Origin: a virus
Length of the DNA: 64,000 nucleotides
Reading direction: 5' to 3' (one strand)
IMG/VR virus record: IMGVR_UViG_3300032214_000715
Span: 1-64,000 of that record
The translations under genes were made by a program, and so were the position numbers. Positions 1 to 7,775 of this stretch are shown here, piece by piece (positions within the stretch are counted from its first letter, which is position 1; every line of letters begins with the position of its first letter). Under the pieces are notes generated by a model. It searched no databases. It was not told where the DNA came from and saw only the letters and a list, made by a program, of their open reading frames with translations.

Positions 1-1
1 A

Positions 2-304
2 ACGGTAATCGATGATCGTAAGGATAGTAAGATTGTGGTGGTAAGTCACATGGCTCCATCTTACCAAAGTATCCACGAAAATTATCGTAATGATAAAATA
101 ATGAATGGCGCCTATTACACTGAACTAAGTGAATTCATTTTGGATCGTCCACAAATCAAAATATGGATCCATGGGCATGTCCATACTGATTTTGACTACC
201 AAGTTGGTGATTGTCGTGTGGTATGTAATCCTCGTGGTTATGTGGGATTTGAGCGTGACACACAGGAAAATGATCCATATCAACCATTATTGATAGAAGT
301 TTAA
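2..304 (+). CDS. Metallophosphoesterase, C-terminal part (5' end outside window)
   Basis: Open from the first complete codon of the window, so the start lies upstream. The visible 100 residues carry the C-terminal calcineurin-like metal motifs: SHMAP and IHGHVHTDFDY (the GHxH signature), followed by CNPRGY typical of this fold. The N-terminal DxH, GD and GNHE motifs are not visible. Probably a phage phosphodiesterase/phosphatase; substrate unknown. A promoter follows immediately, so it ends its transcription unit. Confidence 0.75.
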   Translation, partial: TVIDDRKDSKIVVVSHMAPSYQSIHENYRNDKIMNGAYYTELSEFILDRPQIKIWIHGHVHTDFDYQVGDCRVVCNPRGYVGFERDTQENDPYQPLLIEV

Positions 305-314
305 CCAATTGACG

Positions 315-343
315 TTGACACTGTGTTACAACTATGTCATAAT
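315..343 (+). promoter_or_regulatory. Sigma70-type promoter
   Basis: TTGACA at 315-320 and CATAAT at 338-343, separated by exactly 17 bp. It sits in the gap before the winged-helix gene at 389 and predicts an early, host-polymerase transcript. Confidence 0.7.
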
Positions 344-388
344 CAGTACACGTTGAGCAAACAACGATTTAATAAGAAGGAAATAAAA

Positions 389-655
389 ATGCAAACAACA
401 AAGACCAAGCAAGCTCGTCTACTAGAAACTCTAAAGAGCGGAGAGCAACTAACCGCAAAGCAAATCTCTTCACGATTTGGAATCGGCAACCCAACTGCCA
501 CCATTAGCGACCTTCGTTTGCGTAGCGGATATGCTATCTATGCTAATCCATATACCAACAGCGAAGGGCGTCGTGGCTTCAAGTATCGTCTTGGCACTCC
601 AAGTCGCGAGGTCGTGGCTGCTGGCTATCGTGCTCTTGCCAGTGAGCAAGTTTAA
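389..655 (+). CDS. Small winged-helix DNA-binding protein
   Basis: 88 residues. The pattern ARLLETLKSGEQLTAKQI followed by SSRFGIGNPTATISDLRLRSGY is a helix-turn-helix with an N-P-T-A-T-I-S-D-L recognition helix, then a two-strand wing (GFKYRLG). Small proteins of this type are frequent in T4-like and marine phages. The ATG at 389 is chosen because AGAAGGA precedes it with good spacing; longer in-frame reading runs into the promoter. Followed by an intrinsic terminator, so probably monocistronic. Target unknown. Confidence 0.7.
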   Translation: MQTTKTKQARLLETLKSGEQLTAKQISSRFGIGNPTATISDLRLRSGYAIYANPYTNSEGRRGFKYRLGTPSREVVAAGYRALASEQV

Positions 656-671
656 TATAGTGTAATACAAT

Positions 672-702
672 AAAAGGCAAGGCGTGGCTTTGCCTTTTTT
701 TC
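672..702 (+). terminator. Intrinsic terminator
   Basis: Stem AAAAGGCAA (672-680) pairs with TTGCCTTTT (689-697), loop GGCGTGGC, followed by a T run to about 701. It closes the winged-helix gene; the next gene starts 6 bp later, so read-through may feed it. Confidence 0.75.
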
Positions 703-707
703 TTATC

Positions 708-992
708 ATGAACAACGAACTATTATTGATCTTATCTGAAGAATGCGCCGAAGTGATTCAGGCTATTTCTAAATGCCAGCGATTTGGATTAGAAGGCAGT
801 AAGCCTGGAAAGCCTCTGACTAATCTTGAACATCTAGAAGAAGAACTGGGCGATCTACTATGTATGATTGATCTACTGCGCGATAGTGGTGTCGTATCAT
901 GGGGCAACATGGAAGTTGCCCGTCGTGCCAAGCGTGAAAAGCTAAGGTGCTGGAGTACGATTGATCAATCTATTCTAAATAATAATGCTTGA
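708..992 (+). CDS. MazG-like nucleotide pyrophosphohydrolase
   Basis: 94 residues. All-alpha MazG/NTP-PPase signature: EECAEVIQA (E-E-x-x-E helix) and, about 40 residues later, EEELGDLLCMIDLL (E-x-x-D helix), the Mg-binding residues of the superfamily. Expected to hydrolyse (d)NTPs to monophosphates; in phages proposed to adjust nucleotide or alarmone pools. ATG at 708 is preferred over a GTG inside the terminator. First of a run of overlapping genes that includes dCMP deaminase, consistent with nucleotide metabolism. Confidence 0.8.
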   Translation: MNNELLLILSEECAEVIQAISKCQRFGLEGSKPGKPLTNLEHLEEELGDLLCMIDLLRDSGVVSWGNMEVARRAKREKLRCWSTIDQSILNNNA

Positions 993-1368
993 AGTATTCA
1001 TCTTTATTGTTGTAATGGTCGTCTGTTGGGTTGGCGGATACTTTTACGCACACTACGCAATCATTCAAGATATCAACAAGGTATCATCCACTCTGAAAAA
1101 TAAAATTCAACCGCATGAAAACGACAATGATGTCATTACTCGTGATGGAATGATGCTTGTTCATGAAATCATCAATGATGTACACTACTTCTTTGATAAG
1201 AAAGATAATAGTTTTATTTGTCAGGGTAGTAGTTTAGAAGATGCTGCTACGTCATTTAATTCTCGTATTAATGGACTCGTCGCGTGTTTCAAACACGTTG
1301 CTGATAATCAGTATTACTGTTTTATTGACGGGAATGTAGTTCCCGCTGATCAGGCGATTGAAGCATGA
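985..1368 (+). CDS. Membrane-anchored hypothetical protein
   Basis: 127 residues with one N-terminal transmembrane helix (about residues 3-25, VFIFIVVMVVCWVGGYFYAH) and a soluble remainder of unknown fold. Overlaps the MazG-like gene by 8 bp and the next gene by 4 bp, so probably translated with them. No recognised family. Confidence 0.6.
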   Translation: MLEVFIFIVVMVVCWVGGYFYAHYAIIQDINKVSSTLKNKIQPHENDNDVITRDGMMLVHEIINDVHYFFDKKDNSFICQGSSLEDAATSFNSRINGLVACFKHVADNQYYCFIDGNVVPADQAIEA

Positions 1369-1583
1369 TTAACACTCCATGGGATCAATTGTTGCCTCGT
1401 GATAATTTCAAAATCTCACTAGATGAATATGAGCAGTTTAAGCGAGAATATGTTATATACGCTCTGGCTGATAAAAGATTTGGACAAGCGTTTTGTGAAA
1501 AATTTAATTTGAGCGGCACACTGTACTTCTTCAAAGATCAAAAAATTAGTGATCGTTGGATAAAAGATAATTACTTAGAATGA
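1365..1583 (+). CDS. Hypothetical protein
   Basis: 72 residues, charged, no recognised domain. Its ATG overlaps the upstream stop (ATGA) and its own stop overlaps the next ATG, so it sits in a tight operon between the membrane protein and dCMP deaminase. Confidence 0.55.
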   Translation: MINTPWDQLLPRDNFKISLDEYEQFKREYVIYALADKRFGQAFCEKFNLSGTLYFFKDQKISDRWIKDNYLE

Positions 1584-2098
1584 AGAAAAAGTTTATTGAC
1601 TACTACATGCGAATAGCGGAAGAAACTGCTAAACTAAGCAGTGCGATTAAACTTCAAGTTGGCAGCGTTATTGTTCGTCAGAATCAAATATTGGCCACTG
1701 GATATAATGGCATGCCCGCAGGTTGGGATAACAACTGCGAAGATAAAGTATGGGACAAAGGTGCAGGTGGTTGGCTAAGTCCCGAAGAGATTGAGGAACA
1801 GTATCCTTACGAAGGATGGCACGAAGGCGCAGGCCGCAATGTTCGATACGGATTAAAAACCAAACCAGAGGTGCTTCATTCAGAATCTAACGCTTTGATG
1901 AAGGTAGCACGTAGTACTGAAAGTAGTCAAGGTGCCACTTTATTCTGCACACATGCGCCGTGTTTACAATGTGCCAAGTTAATATATCAGAGCGGTATTA
2001 GCAAACTATACTATCGTGATACGTATCGTGAGTCTGACGGCGTTGAGTTTTTGAAACGGAGCGGCGTAGATGTTGAACAGTACACAAATCAGAGTTAA
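1580..2098 (+). CDS. dCMP deaminase
   Basis: 172 residues, zinc-dependent cytidine/deoxycytidylate deaminase fold: VGSVIVRQNQILATGYNGMP, a His-Ser-Glu (HSESN) zinc/catalytic motif replacing the usual HAE, and THAPCLQCAKLI supplying the two Cys ligands (PCxxC). Converts dCMP to dUMP for dTMP synthesis, a standard role in T4-like phages (T4 gene cd). About 55 residues with a G-W-D-N-N-C-E-D segment separate the two motifs, the usual dCMP deaminase arrangement. ATGA overlap with the upstream gene. Confidence 0.85.
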   Translation: MKKKFIDYYMRIAEETAKLSSAIKLQVGSVIVRQNQILATGYNGMPAGWDNNCEDKVWDKGAGGWLSPEEIEEQYPYEGWHEGAGRNVRYGLKTKPEVLHSESNALMKVARSTESSQGATLFCTHAPCLQCAKLIYQSGISKLYYRDTYRESDGVEFLKRSGVDVEQYTNQS

Positions 2099-2288
2099 CG
2101 TAAATGTAAAATTTGGTAGTTTAAAATACGTCATGAATTGGTGTCGAGAAAACTGCAGTGGTGATTGGACTATAACAAATTACACACCCGATTTATTTTC
2201 TGGAGATTATAATCTCAACGATGATGTGTATGAGTTTACGTTTGAGAACGAACATGATGTACTAGCGTTTACTTTAAAATGGACATGA
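2070..2288 (+). CDS. Small LRW-tail family protein (member 1)
   Basis: 72 residues; first member of the tandem array of small paralogues. The C-terminus (ENEHDVLAFTLKWT) matches the family tail E-x-D-A-x-x-F-x-L-(R/K)-W-x. It begins inside the deaminase gene (29 bp overlap) and its stop overlaps the next ATG (ATGA). Function unknown. Confidence 0.55.
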   Translation: MLNSTQIRVNVNVKFGSLKYVMNWCRENCSGDWTITNYTPDLFSGDYNLNDDVYEFTFENEHDVLAFTLKWT

Positions 2289-2581
2289 AAACACTAAAAC
2301 TAACAAAAATGGATCGCAGACATAAGGGATACGGCAAATTTAACTATTTTGTTTCTGTTCCCTTTTCACACTCTCCGTTGTTAGCTGATCGTGAAGAGAT
2401 TTTTTGTAATTGGAGAATTTGGTGTTGGAATACCTGGGGTCCTAGTTGTGAGTTAGCGTATCATGATGGATATAAAACGTACAGTAGTAAAAATTGGTGT
2501 TGGGAAACAAGTGAATACGGAATGAGATTATATTTGGCTGACGAACTAGAAGCAAGTGCGTTTTCTCTACAATGGCTATGA
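2285..2581 (+). CDS. Small LRW-tail family protein (member 2)
   Basis: 98 residues, rich in Trp and Tyr (RIWCWNTWGPSC). Tail ADELEASAFSLQWL is the family C-terminus with Q for R. Start chosen at the ATG overlapping the preceding stop; the upstream in-frame ATG at 2279 is possible. Function unknown. Confidence 0.55.
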   Translation: MKTLKLTKMDRRHKGYGKFNYFVSVPFSHSPLLADREEIFCNWRIWCWNTWGPSCELAYHDGYKTYSSKNWCWETSEYGMRLYLADELEASAFSLQWL

Positions 2582-2826
2582 TTACATACAGCATATCTCC
2601 CATCACCATTAATCAAGCACTTGAATTGATTGCTGTGTTACGAATTGATGGATTTAAACAAAGTGTAGACTGGGACTTTTCTTATATTCACGCAAGTGAA
2701 GAGTTTAGGGTTAGAACACCTCCAAAACTACATATCATGATTTACAATGAAAGCATGGCAATCTATTTCATGTTGAAACATGGCGATCTTCGCCCAACAG
2801 AAGTAAACGAAATTTTGGAAGAATAA
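2578..2826 (+). CDS. Small hypothetical protein, LRW-family relative
   Basis: 82 residues. NESMAIYFMLKHG near residues 63-75 resembles the family tail but is followed by a further helix, so the LRW end is not terminal. ATGA overlap with the previous gene. Last gene before a promoter. Confidence 0.55.
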   Translation: MITYSISPITINQALELIAVLRIDGFKQSVDWDFSYIHASEEFRVRTPPKLHIMIYNESMAIYFMLKHGDLRPTEVNEILEE

Positions 2827-2830
2827 GTCT

Positions 2831-2859
2831 TTTACTTTTATCTAAACTCGGAGTATAAT
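2831..2859 (+). promoter_or_regulatory. Sigma70-type promoter abutting a start codon
   Basis: TATAAT at 2854-2859 with TTTACT (4 of 6 consensus) 17 bp upstream at 2831-2836. The expected +1 falls at about 2866-2867, the ATG of the next gene, which has no convincing Shine-Dalgarno. Confidence 0.6.
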
Positions 2860-2866
2860 TACTATT

Positions 2867-3730
2867 ATGGCACAAAGATCACATTATTGGAGTTGCAGCA
2901 AGTTCGCTGACTGGCTGCGTGGTACAGCAAAACCCGGCGCTCAAACTGGCAAAGGATGGAATGATTGGCACAAGATTGCTAAAAAGTCTCATCCTATTCG
3001 CTATTGGATCGCAGAAGAAGGGTTAGACAAAGTTCAAAACTTTATTTGGTATCCTGTGGATAAACTATATGATGTAAAATACTATATCAACAATCGTTGG
3101 GTGACCAAGACGCATCAACTTACCGCGCATTCACGTGATATCAAACCAGGCGAATGGCGTGATGTTGGCAACCGTTTTCTGCCCTGCTTGATGAATGAAC
3201 TAGTTGACTTCGTTGAGGTAGAAACTGCCTGGAGCAACGTTGCTTGGAGCAAGGAAGCACGACAAAAATACAACGCACCATTCTACTCATGGGGATGGTT
3301 CCGTTGGCGTACATGGCGTTGTCCAGAAGCAGGCATTGAACACCTCAAGTGGGCTATGACTTTGACCAACGAAGATTGGTTAGAAGACGATAAAAAACAC
3401 GAAGCAGTTCTTACTGGACAAGCTCTAGCCGCTAAAGAAATCTTTGAACTTTATACATGGTGGAAAGAAGTTTATCCAACTCGTAAGGATCCACATGATC
3501 TAAGTGGCTGGACTGCGTGGTGTAATCGTCGTCGCGAAAAACTCAAAGAAGAAGACGGCGAAGATTATCGTTGGACTGCTATGTTAAGTGGAGAAGATGA
3601 AACAGAAGAGGAACAAACAGAAACACGCCGCATTCTTGATCTTTGTCGTGAGATTGAAAAGCAACAAGAAGACGAGGATACAGAAATGATGATTAGATTG
3701 ATCAAGGTAAGGAATCATTTATGGACTTGA
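2867..3730 (+). CDS. Conserved Trp-rich phage protein
   Basis: 287 residues, unusually rich in Trp (N-terminal SHYWSCSKFADWLRG; FYSWGWFRWRTWRCPEAG near the middle), with an acidic C-terminal helix (EDETEEEQTETRR). I recognise it only as a conserved large-phage hypothetical; no catalytic motif is evident. Expressed from its own promoter, apparently without a leader. The 3' end overlaps the next gene by 10 bp. Confidence 0.65.
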   Translation: MAQRSHYWSCSKFADWLRGTAKPGAQTGKGWNDWHKIAKKSHPIRYWIAEEGLDKVQNFIWYPVDKLYDVKYYINNRWVTKTHQLTAHSRDIKPGEWRDVGNRFLPCLMNELVDFVEVETAWSNVAWSKEARQKYNAPFYSWGWFRWRTWRCPEAGIEHLKWAMTLTNEDWLEDDKKHEAVLTGQALAAKEIFELYTWWKEVYPTRKDPHDLSGWTAWCNRRREKLKEEDGEDYRWTAMLSGEDETEEEQTETRRILDLCREIEKQQEDEDTEMMIRLIKVRNHLWT

Positions 3731-4053
3731 ACTATGAAAAACCAGCAGAAGGTATCCTAAAAACCAATGATTGGGGTAACTCAAAAGTATACAAAGTAGT
3801 TTGTCATTGCGGTAGTGACGGTCATGATCATGATGTTTGGGTAGAAGCAGACCGGTATGATGTAACTGTTACTATATACACTAACGTAAAAAGCAATTGG
3901 CGAGTAAATCGGTTCCGTCAAATTTGGGACTTGTTGACTAAAGGTTATTCACAACACAGTGTAGACATTTCTCTAACTCAACAACAGGCGTTTAATTATT
4001 CTCTGACTCTACAGGAAGCAATTAAAGACGTTGAGTCTTTTAGAAAACAATGA
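3721..4053 (+). CDS. Hypothetical protein with Cys/His cluster
   Basis: 110 residues. A CHCGSDGHDHDVW segment (about residues 29-41) could bind a metal; the rest is beta strands then helix. AAGGA precedes the ATG inside the upstream gene. It resembles conserved marine T4-like phage hypotheticals. Function unknown. Confidence 0.6.
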   Translation: MDLNYEKPAEGILKTNDWGNSKVYKVVCHCGSDGHDHDVWVEADRYDVTVTIYTNVKSNWRVNRFRQIWDLLTKGYSQHSVDISLTQQQAFNYSLTLQEAIKDVESFRKQ

Positions 4054-4062
4054 CTCTTCATA

Positions 4063-4284
4063 ATGGTCATCCGATCACCAGAACACGAAGTTATTTTTGG
4101 TAAGAAAAATCATCAGAGACAAATTGACTGGTGTACTGAAAAGTTTGGCAAACGATGGAGTGTAATAGATAATCGTGAAGGGACTTGGACCTGCTTTTGG
4201 GCAGGTGTAGATTCTCCTAGAAACTATCGTTGGTTATTTAAAGACGAAAAAGATTTGGTAATGTTTGTATTGAGGTGGATGTGA
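4063..4284 (+). CDS. Small LRW-tail family protein (member 3)
   Basis: 73 residues, ending DEKDLVMFVLRWM. Internal QIDWCTEKFGKRWSV matches the W-C-x-x-(N/K)-F-G block of other members. The codons for L-R-W-M read TTGAGGTGGATG, placing GAGGTGG just before the next start. Function unknown. Confidence 0.6.
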   Translation: MVIRSPEHEVIFGKKNHQRQIDWCTEKFGKRWSVIDNREGTWTCFWAGVDSPRNYRWLFKDEKDLVMFVLRWM

Positions 4285-4472
4285 TTACGATACGATATCC
4301 GGACGAACACGATTTTTTGATTGTGTATAAGTGGTGTCAAGATAACTGCCGCGGCAAATTCTATAGTGGAACAGATTGGGATATTCAACGCTGGCAATCA
4401 GACAACCAAAATCGTATATATCAATTTGATTCTGAAGAGGATGCAGCACTATTTGTATTGAGGTGGTCATGA
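4281..4472 (+). CDS. Small LRW-tail family protein (member 4)
   Basis: 63 residues from the GTG that overlaps the preceding stop (GTGA); an in-frame GTG at 4275 is an alternative. Contains VYKWCQDNCRGKF and ends DSEEDAALFVLRWS. Its final codons (TTGAGGTGGTCATGA) give both L-R-W-S-stop and a ribosome binding site for the next ATG. Confidence 0.6.
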   Translation: MITIRYPDEHDFLIVYKWCQDNCRGKFYSGTDWDIQRWQSDNQNRIYQFDSEEDAALFVLRWS

Positions 4473-4678
4473 ATAAATTAGAACGTGATTTGGATGACTT
4501 GATGTGGTTTGAACGTGGCACAGCACCATTTACAAAAGCGTTGACTCCTATGGAGTGGAATGATTTGGAAGACTGGTGTGATTCTAACTTCGGCGTCAAT
4601 AATTGGTTCATCGAAAAGAACAAGATTCATACCAGAAAAGCAGAGCACCTGACACTATTCTTGTTGAGGTGGTCATGA
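4469..4678 (+). CDS. Small LRW-tail family protein (member 5)
   Basis: 69 residues. DLEDWCDSNFGVNNWF is the W-C-x-x-N-F-G core and KAEHLTLFLLRWS the tail. Same TTGAGGTGGTCATGA junction at both ends. Function unknown. Confidence 0.6.
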   Translation: MNKLERDLDDLMWFERGTAPFTKALTPMEWNDLEDWCDSNFGVNNWFIEKNKIHTRKAEHLTLFLLRWS

Positions 4679-4983
4679 AAGCGAATTTTAGTTTTCTATA
4701 TCCTGGTGATCACCGTGATCCAGACACGGTTGCGGATGCTCATGCTGCGTGGATTGGAAGTCATGGAGAGGTAATATCCCTACCTCCAGAAATTCATCCG
4801 GTAAGAGCACCGGATGTACCTCCCGGATTCGAAAACTACTATCTTGTAGATGTAATTGGTAAAGAGTTTGTATGGTTGAACAAAACATTTCCTAAGGAGC
4901 GTTTCAAGTGGTATTGTTGGTATGAGTCAGTGTTTTTGGTACCACCAGAGATGGCTACATTTTTACGGTTGAAATGGTCATGA
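4675..4983 (+). CDS. Small LRW-tail family protein (member 6)
   Basis: 102 residues; longer N-terminal part, tail PEMATFLRLKWS. ATG overlaps the previous stop and sits behind GAGGTGG. The junction at its own end is weaker (TTGAAATGGTCATGA). Function unknown. Confidence 0.55.
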   Translation: MKANFSFLYPGDHRDPDTVADAHAAWIGSHGEVISLPPEIHPVRAPDVPPGFENYYLVDVIGKEFVWLNKTFPKERFKWYCWYESVFLVPPEMATFLRLKWS

Positions 4984-5168
4984 AACTTAATCTAAAAAAC
5001 TTGCCAGCAATAAAATCTATGGAGATTGTTCAGTATTGTTGGGACAATCAAATTGAACCAAAAAAGTGTATGGATTTTGTATATTGGCGTGGAGACCTCG
5101 ATTTTGAATTTGATATTCCAGATGAACACATAACTTGGATGACATTGAAGGGATACTTCAATGAATAA
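4980..5168 (+). CDS. Small hypothetical protein in the LRW array
   Basis: 62 residues. Has a SMEIVQYCWDNQIEPKKC block like the family core but lacks the LRW tail, ending WMTLKGYFNE. Overlaps the next gene by 8 bp. Confidence 0.5.
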   Translation: MKLNLKNLPAIKSMEIVQYCWDNQIEPKKCMDFVYWRGDLDFEFDIPDEHITWMTLKGYFNE

Positions 5169-5415
5169 GATTACCGTATATTGCGGCAATGGTGGCGACT
5201 ATGAATACGAGCGTGATCGTGTTCGGTGGAATATATGGATTGCTGAACATATTCCTGGATGCGGGAGAGTTGGTTATTATACCACAGAAGGATTTACGAT
5301 AACTCCACATAAAGAAGCCGATAAAGCCATCATTGAATTCGACAATCCACATAATGCTACCTTGTTTGCTCTCAAGGCGCCAGAATATATACATACAGAA
5401 TATGAATATGTTTGA
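5161..5415 (+). CDS. Small LRW-family relative
   Basis: 84 residues. DNPHNATLFALKAPEY near the end is the family tail with A-P instead of W, followed by ten extra residues. Function unknown. Confidence 0.5.
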   Translation: MNKITVYCGNGGDYEYERDRVRWNIWIAEHIPGCGRVGYYTTEGFTITPHKEADKAIIEFDNPHNATLFALKAPEYIHTEYEYV

Positions 5416-5800
5416 CTACATCAAAGACAAATGGTTGACTTGGCGTACTGGTCTTAAGAAACAGGATCGAGAATTTAGCAAGTGGGTTGAAGAAACCGTT
5501 GTTCAAAATGCCCCGACGATTGAAAATATGTTTATGAACTTTAAGTTCATACTGCCAGTCTCTACACAGATATTTGATCACAATGAACCATTTGGTTGGG
5601 TGCCTAACGAAGAATTTCGCCAGTATATGTATCCTAATAGAGCAATAGGCGATTGTGCGGTCTATTATTTTGCCCGTGGTTATAGAGATCGTTGGGACGG
5701 TAGGTTTTATAAAGATGATATAAGTTGCGATCAAGACCAAGTGTTTGTAGCGACAAATAATGAACGAGATGCTATAATGATAGCGTTGAGGTGGGTATGA
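5408..5800 (+). CDS. LRW-tail family protein (member 7)
   Basis: 130 residues from ATG 5408 (ATG 5402 is two codons longer and equally possible). N-terminal MFDYIKDKWLTWRTG helix; tail NERDAIMIALRWV. The L-R-W-V codons (TTGAGGTGGGTATGA) again place GAGGTGG before the next ATG. Confidence 0.55.
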   Translation: MFDYIKDKWLTWRTGLKKQDREFSKWVEETVVQNAPTIENMFMNFKFILPVSTQIFDHNEPFGWVPNEEFRQYMYPNRAIGDCAVYYFARGYRDRWDGRFYKDDISCDQDQVFVATNNERDAIMIALRWV

Positions 5801-5994
5801 AGTTATATGTAACTGATCCTCCAGTTCGCCGTGCTGCTAACGCATTGTTTGGCTCGGGTGCTATTGTCAATAGTGACACTATTTTTAAGTTTGAACAAGC
5901 CTACAACTGCCGTATAGAACAATTCGGAATACCCCTCAAAGTCTTCTTCAACAGTGAAAAGGACTTTACATTTTTTGTATTGAGGTGGTCATGA
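5797..5994 (+). CDS. Small LRW-tail family protein (member 8)
   Basis: 65 residues, ending NSEKDFTFFVLRWS, ATGA overlaps at both ends and the TTGAGGTGGTCATGA junction at the 3' end. Function unknown. Confidence 0.6.
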   Translation: MKLYVTDPPVRRAANALFGSGAIVNSDTIFKFEQAYNCRIEQFGIPLKVFFNSEKDFTFFVLRWS

Positions 5995-6263
5995 TTAACT
6001 ACGATCCATGGGCCTCAACAAATTATAAGGCAAACATTCTAGGTATGTTAGCCGTACCTTCTAAGGTTTATCATGGCCGCAACGAATGCTTCTTCTATGG
6101 CCGAAATGGGCAAGAAATAAAGTATTGGATAAGAAGTATGTTTGGTGATACTGATGATTTAGTGTATGCTAATGGGGATATAGACGGAAGCAATGTTCAT
6201 GCAGATTGCGGAGCATTGATCACAGATGGGCAACTCACTATGACATTATTGAGGTGGTCATGA
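5991..6263 (+). CDS. LRW-tail family protein (member 9)
   Basis: 90 residues, tail DGQLTMTLLRWS; TTGAGGTGGTCATGA at its 3' end. The body shows little similarity to the other members, so the tail is the conserved part. Confidence 0.55.
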   Translation: MINYDPWASTNYKANILGMLAVPSKVYHGRNECFFYGRNGQEIKYWIRSMFGDTDDLVYANGDIDGSNVHADCGALITDGQLTMTLLRWS

Positions 6264-6508
6264 CTGTTACATATAAGGCTAACAGCATAGGAATCCAGTG
6301 TCCTGTATTACATAAAGTAGTGTACTACAAGGGTACCGACGGCATACAATCACAGTATTATCATAGTTATAAAGACTGTCTTGTTGATGAATGGTTGAAG
6401 GCAAACTGTAAGCATCCTTATTATCATGGACCAGGATACTTACCAGAAAAGTCAATTCAGTTTGAATGTGACGAAGAGGCCATGTTGTTTGCGTTGAGAT
6501 GGATATGA
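6260..6508 (+). CDS. LRW-tail family protein (member 10)
   Basis: 82 residues, tail CDEEAMLFALRWI; junction TTGAGATGGATATGA. Internal CLVDEWLKANCKHPYY resembles the W-C core. Function unknown. Confidence 0.55.
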   Translation: MTVTYKANSIGIQCPVLHKVVYYKGTDGIQSQYYHSYKDCLVDEWLKANCKHPYYHGPGYLPEKSIQFECDEEAMLFALRWI

Positions 6509-6702
6509 AAAAGATTTACGAGTATAATACTAAGAATAGTAATGAAGCGGTGAACATTCTGAGATGGTTACGAACTAATGGCGTTCATGATGTTACTTAC
6601 AAAGTTCGTCAGGCAAATTATCATAAGTTATCAATTGAGTTTTTTGACGATAAGCTAGAACTAGCTTACACCATTCAATATGATTGGACCAAGCGTGAAT
6701 AA
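6505..6702 (+). CDS. Small hypothetical protein closing the LRW array
   Basis: 65 residues with an internal EAVNILRWLRTNG motif but no terminal LRW. ATGA overlap with the previous gene. Last gene of the array. Confidence 0.5.
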   Translation: MKKIYEYNTKNSNEAVNILRWLRTNGVHDVTYKVRQANYHKLSIEFFDDKLELAYTIQYDWTKRE

Positions 6703-6720
6703 ATACAAAAAGGAAACACT

Positions 6721-6966
6721 ATGGCCCTACCATCAGTACCAGCATCATATCAATCATGGAACGATTACATCAAAACTAATGCTCCAGCGTTGGCAGCAGC
6801 ACAGAGCATAACATTACAACAGGCAAAAGCAAGCTTGAAACTATTGTATGTAGCAAAGCCAATTCGTGAGACAGCAGGACAGCCCTACTATAGAGCGTAC
6901 AATAAATTCACAACATGGGCTGCGAGAGCGTTATCACCTGATTCAGGCAGACCCTGGAAGCTTTAA
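6721..6966 (+). CDS. Small basic hypothetical protein
   Basis: 81 residues, Ala/Lys-rich (LAAAQSITLQQAKASLKLLY), preceded by AAAAAGGA with good spacing, which fixes the start at ATG 6721. It is followed by an 84-bp convergent gap in which I see no clear terminator. Function unknown. Confidence 0.6.
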   Translation: MALPSVPASYQSWNDYIKTNAPALAAAQSITLQQAKASLKLLYVAKPIRETAGQPYYRAYNKFTTWAARALSPDSGRPWKL

Positions 6967-7050
6967 GCAGTACTGCCGATTATGAAGTACGGTGTGTAGT
7001 ATAGCTGTAGAAACATCGCTACATAACAATCGTAGTACAGTTCGTAGATA

Positions 7051-7407
7051 TTAATCATCGTGTCTTCTACGCATGTTCATACTGCTTACATCTTTTCTAA
7101 CTGTATGTAGTAACATAATAAAACCAGTAACAGCTAAGAAGAAATTAATCATTGTTTCTCCAATAATCCCAAATCTACTGTAAGAAAAAATAAATTGAGG
7201 CCCTAGTGTCCATTCGCAAGCTATTGACATAGCAACCAAGAAACACGAAACTCCCAAATACCATAGAGGAGTTCTAATCCAAATTGGTATCATTCTAGAA
7301 TGAATGGCTACATACAAGCTACTTACGAACGCTATTAGCAAACATACAAAGTTAATTTTTGTTGCCATTCCCTGTAGTGTAAAAAAGAAAATTATTAGCT
7401 CGCTCAT
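7051..7407 (-). CDS. Multi-span membrane protein, possible lysis partner
   Basis: 118 residues with about four hydrophobic helices (residues 5-30, 45-65, 68-85, 88-105) and a charged, Arg-rich tail (MNMRRRHDD). Start overlaps the stop of the holin-like gene (ATGA). Size, topology and coupling suggest a holin/antiholin-type pair, but no family is recognised. Confidence 0.5.
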   Translation of the reverse strand: MSELIIFFFTLQGMATKINFVCLLIAFVSSLYVAIHSRMIPIWIRTPLWYLGVSCFLVAMSIACEWTLGPQFIFSYSRFGIIGETMINFFLAVTGFIMLLHTVRKDVSSMNMRRRHDD

Positions 7408-7775
7408 TTATTTTGCTCCGTTTTGGATTTTCCTTGTCTCAAATCATCAACTGCTGTTTTAAGATCACTGACTACTTCAACTATATCTTTATTTTGTCTG
7501 GCGGCAAAAAAATTAGCAACCATGCCCAATACACTGTAGGAAACGAATCCAATGATAAACCCTGCCATTAATTGTGTTTCCCAGTCAAGCGGCCACTCAA
7601 GTAGATGTAATAGCGGAGTACTAAAAATAAGAGCGCTACCGACGCTAGTTCCTCCACGAGTAAACGCTTCGCCTATTGTTTTTGGTCTAATAAAGGTCAA
7701 TATAACCGATCCGCCAATGAATCCGCCTATCATTGATGCTATTTTTGTTCCGATGTAGCTAGCTGGGTCAGCCAT
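7404..7775 (-). CDS. Putative holin
   Basis: 123 residues. N-terminal hydrophobic helix rich in Gly (SMIGGFIGGSVILTFI), two further helices (about 45-60 and 68-90), then an amphipathic C-terminal helix (KDIVEVVSDLKTAVDDLRQG). Start chosen at MADPASY because AGGA lies 6 nt upstream. A late-type TAAATA motif precedes it, fitting a lysis gene. The class is inferred from topology; endolysin is not in the window. Confidence 0.5.
   Translation of the reverse strand: MADPASYIGTKIASMIGGFIGGSVILTFIRPKTIGEAFTRGGTSVGSALIFSTPLLHLLEWPLDWETQLMAGFIIGFVSYSVLGMVANFFAARQNKDIVEVVSDLKTAVDDLRQGKSKTEQNK

Noticed and set aside
470-715. Minus-strand frame over the winged-helix gene
   Set aside because: Shadow of the plus-strand gene; no SD or homology.
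6697-6706. Late promoter-like GAATAAATAC before 6721
   Set aside because: It would start transcription inside the SD (AAGGA); the SD-based start looks sufficient.
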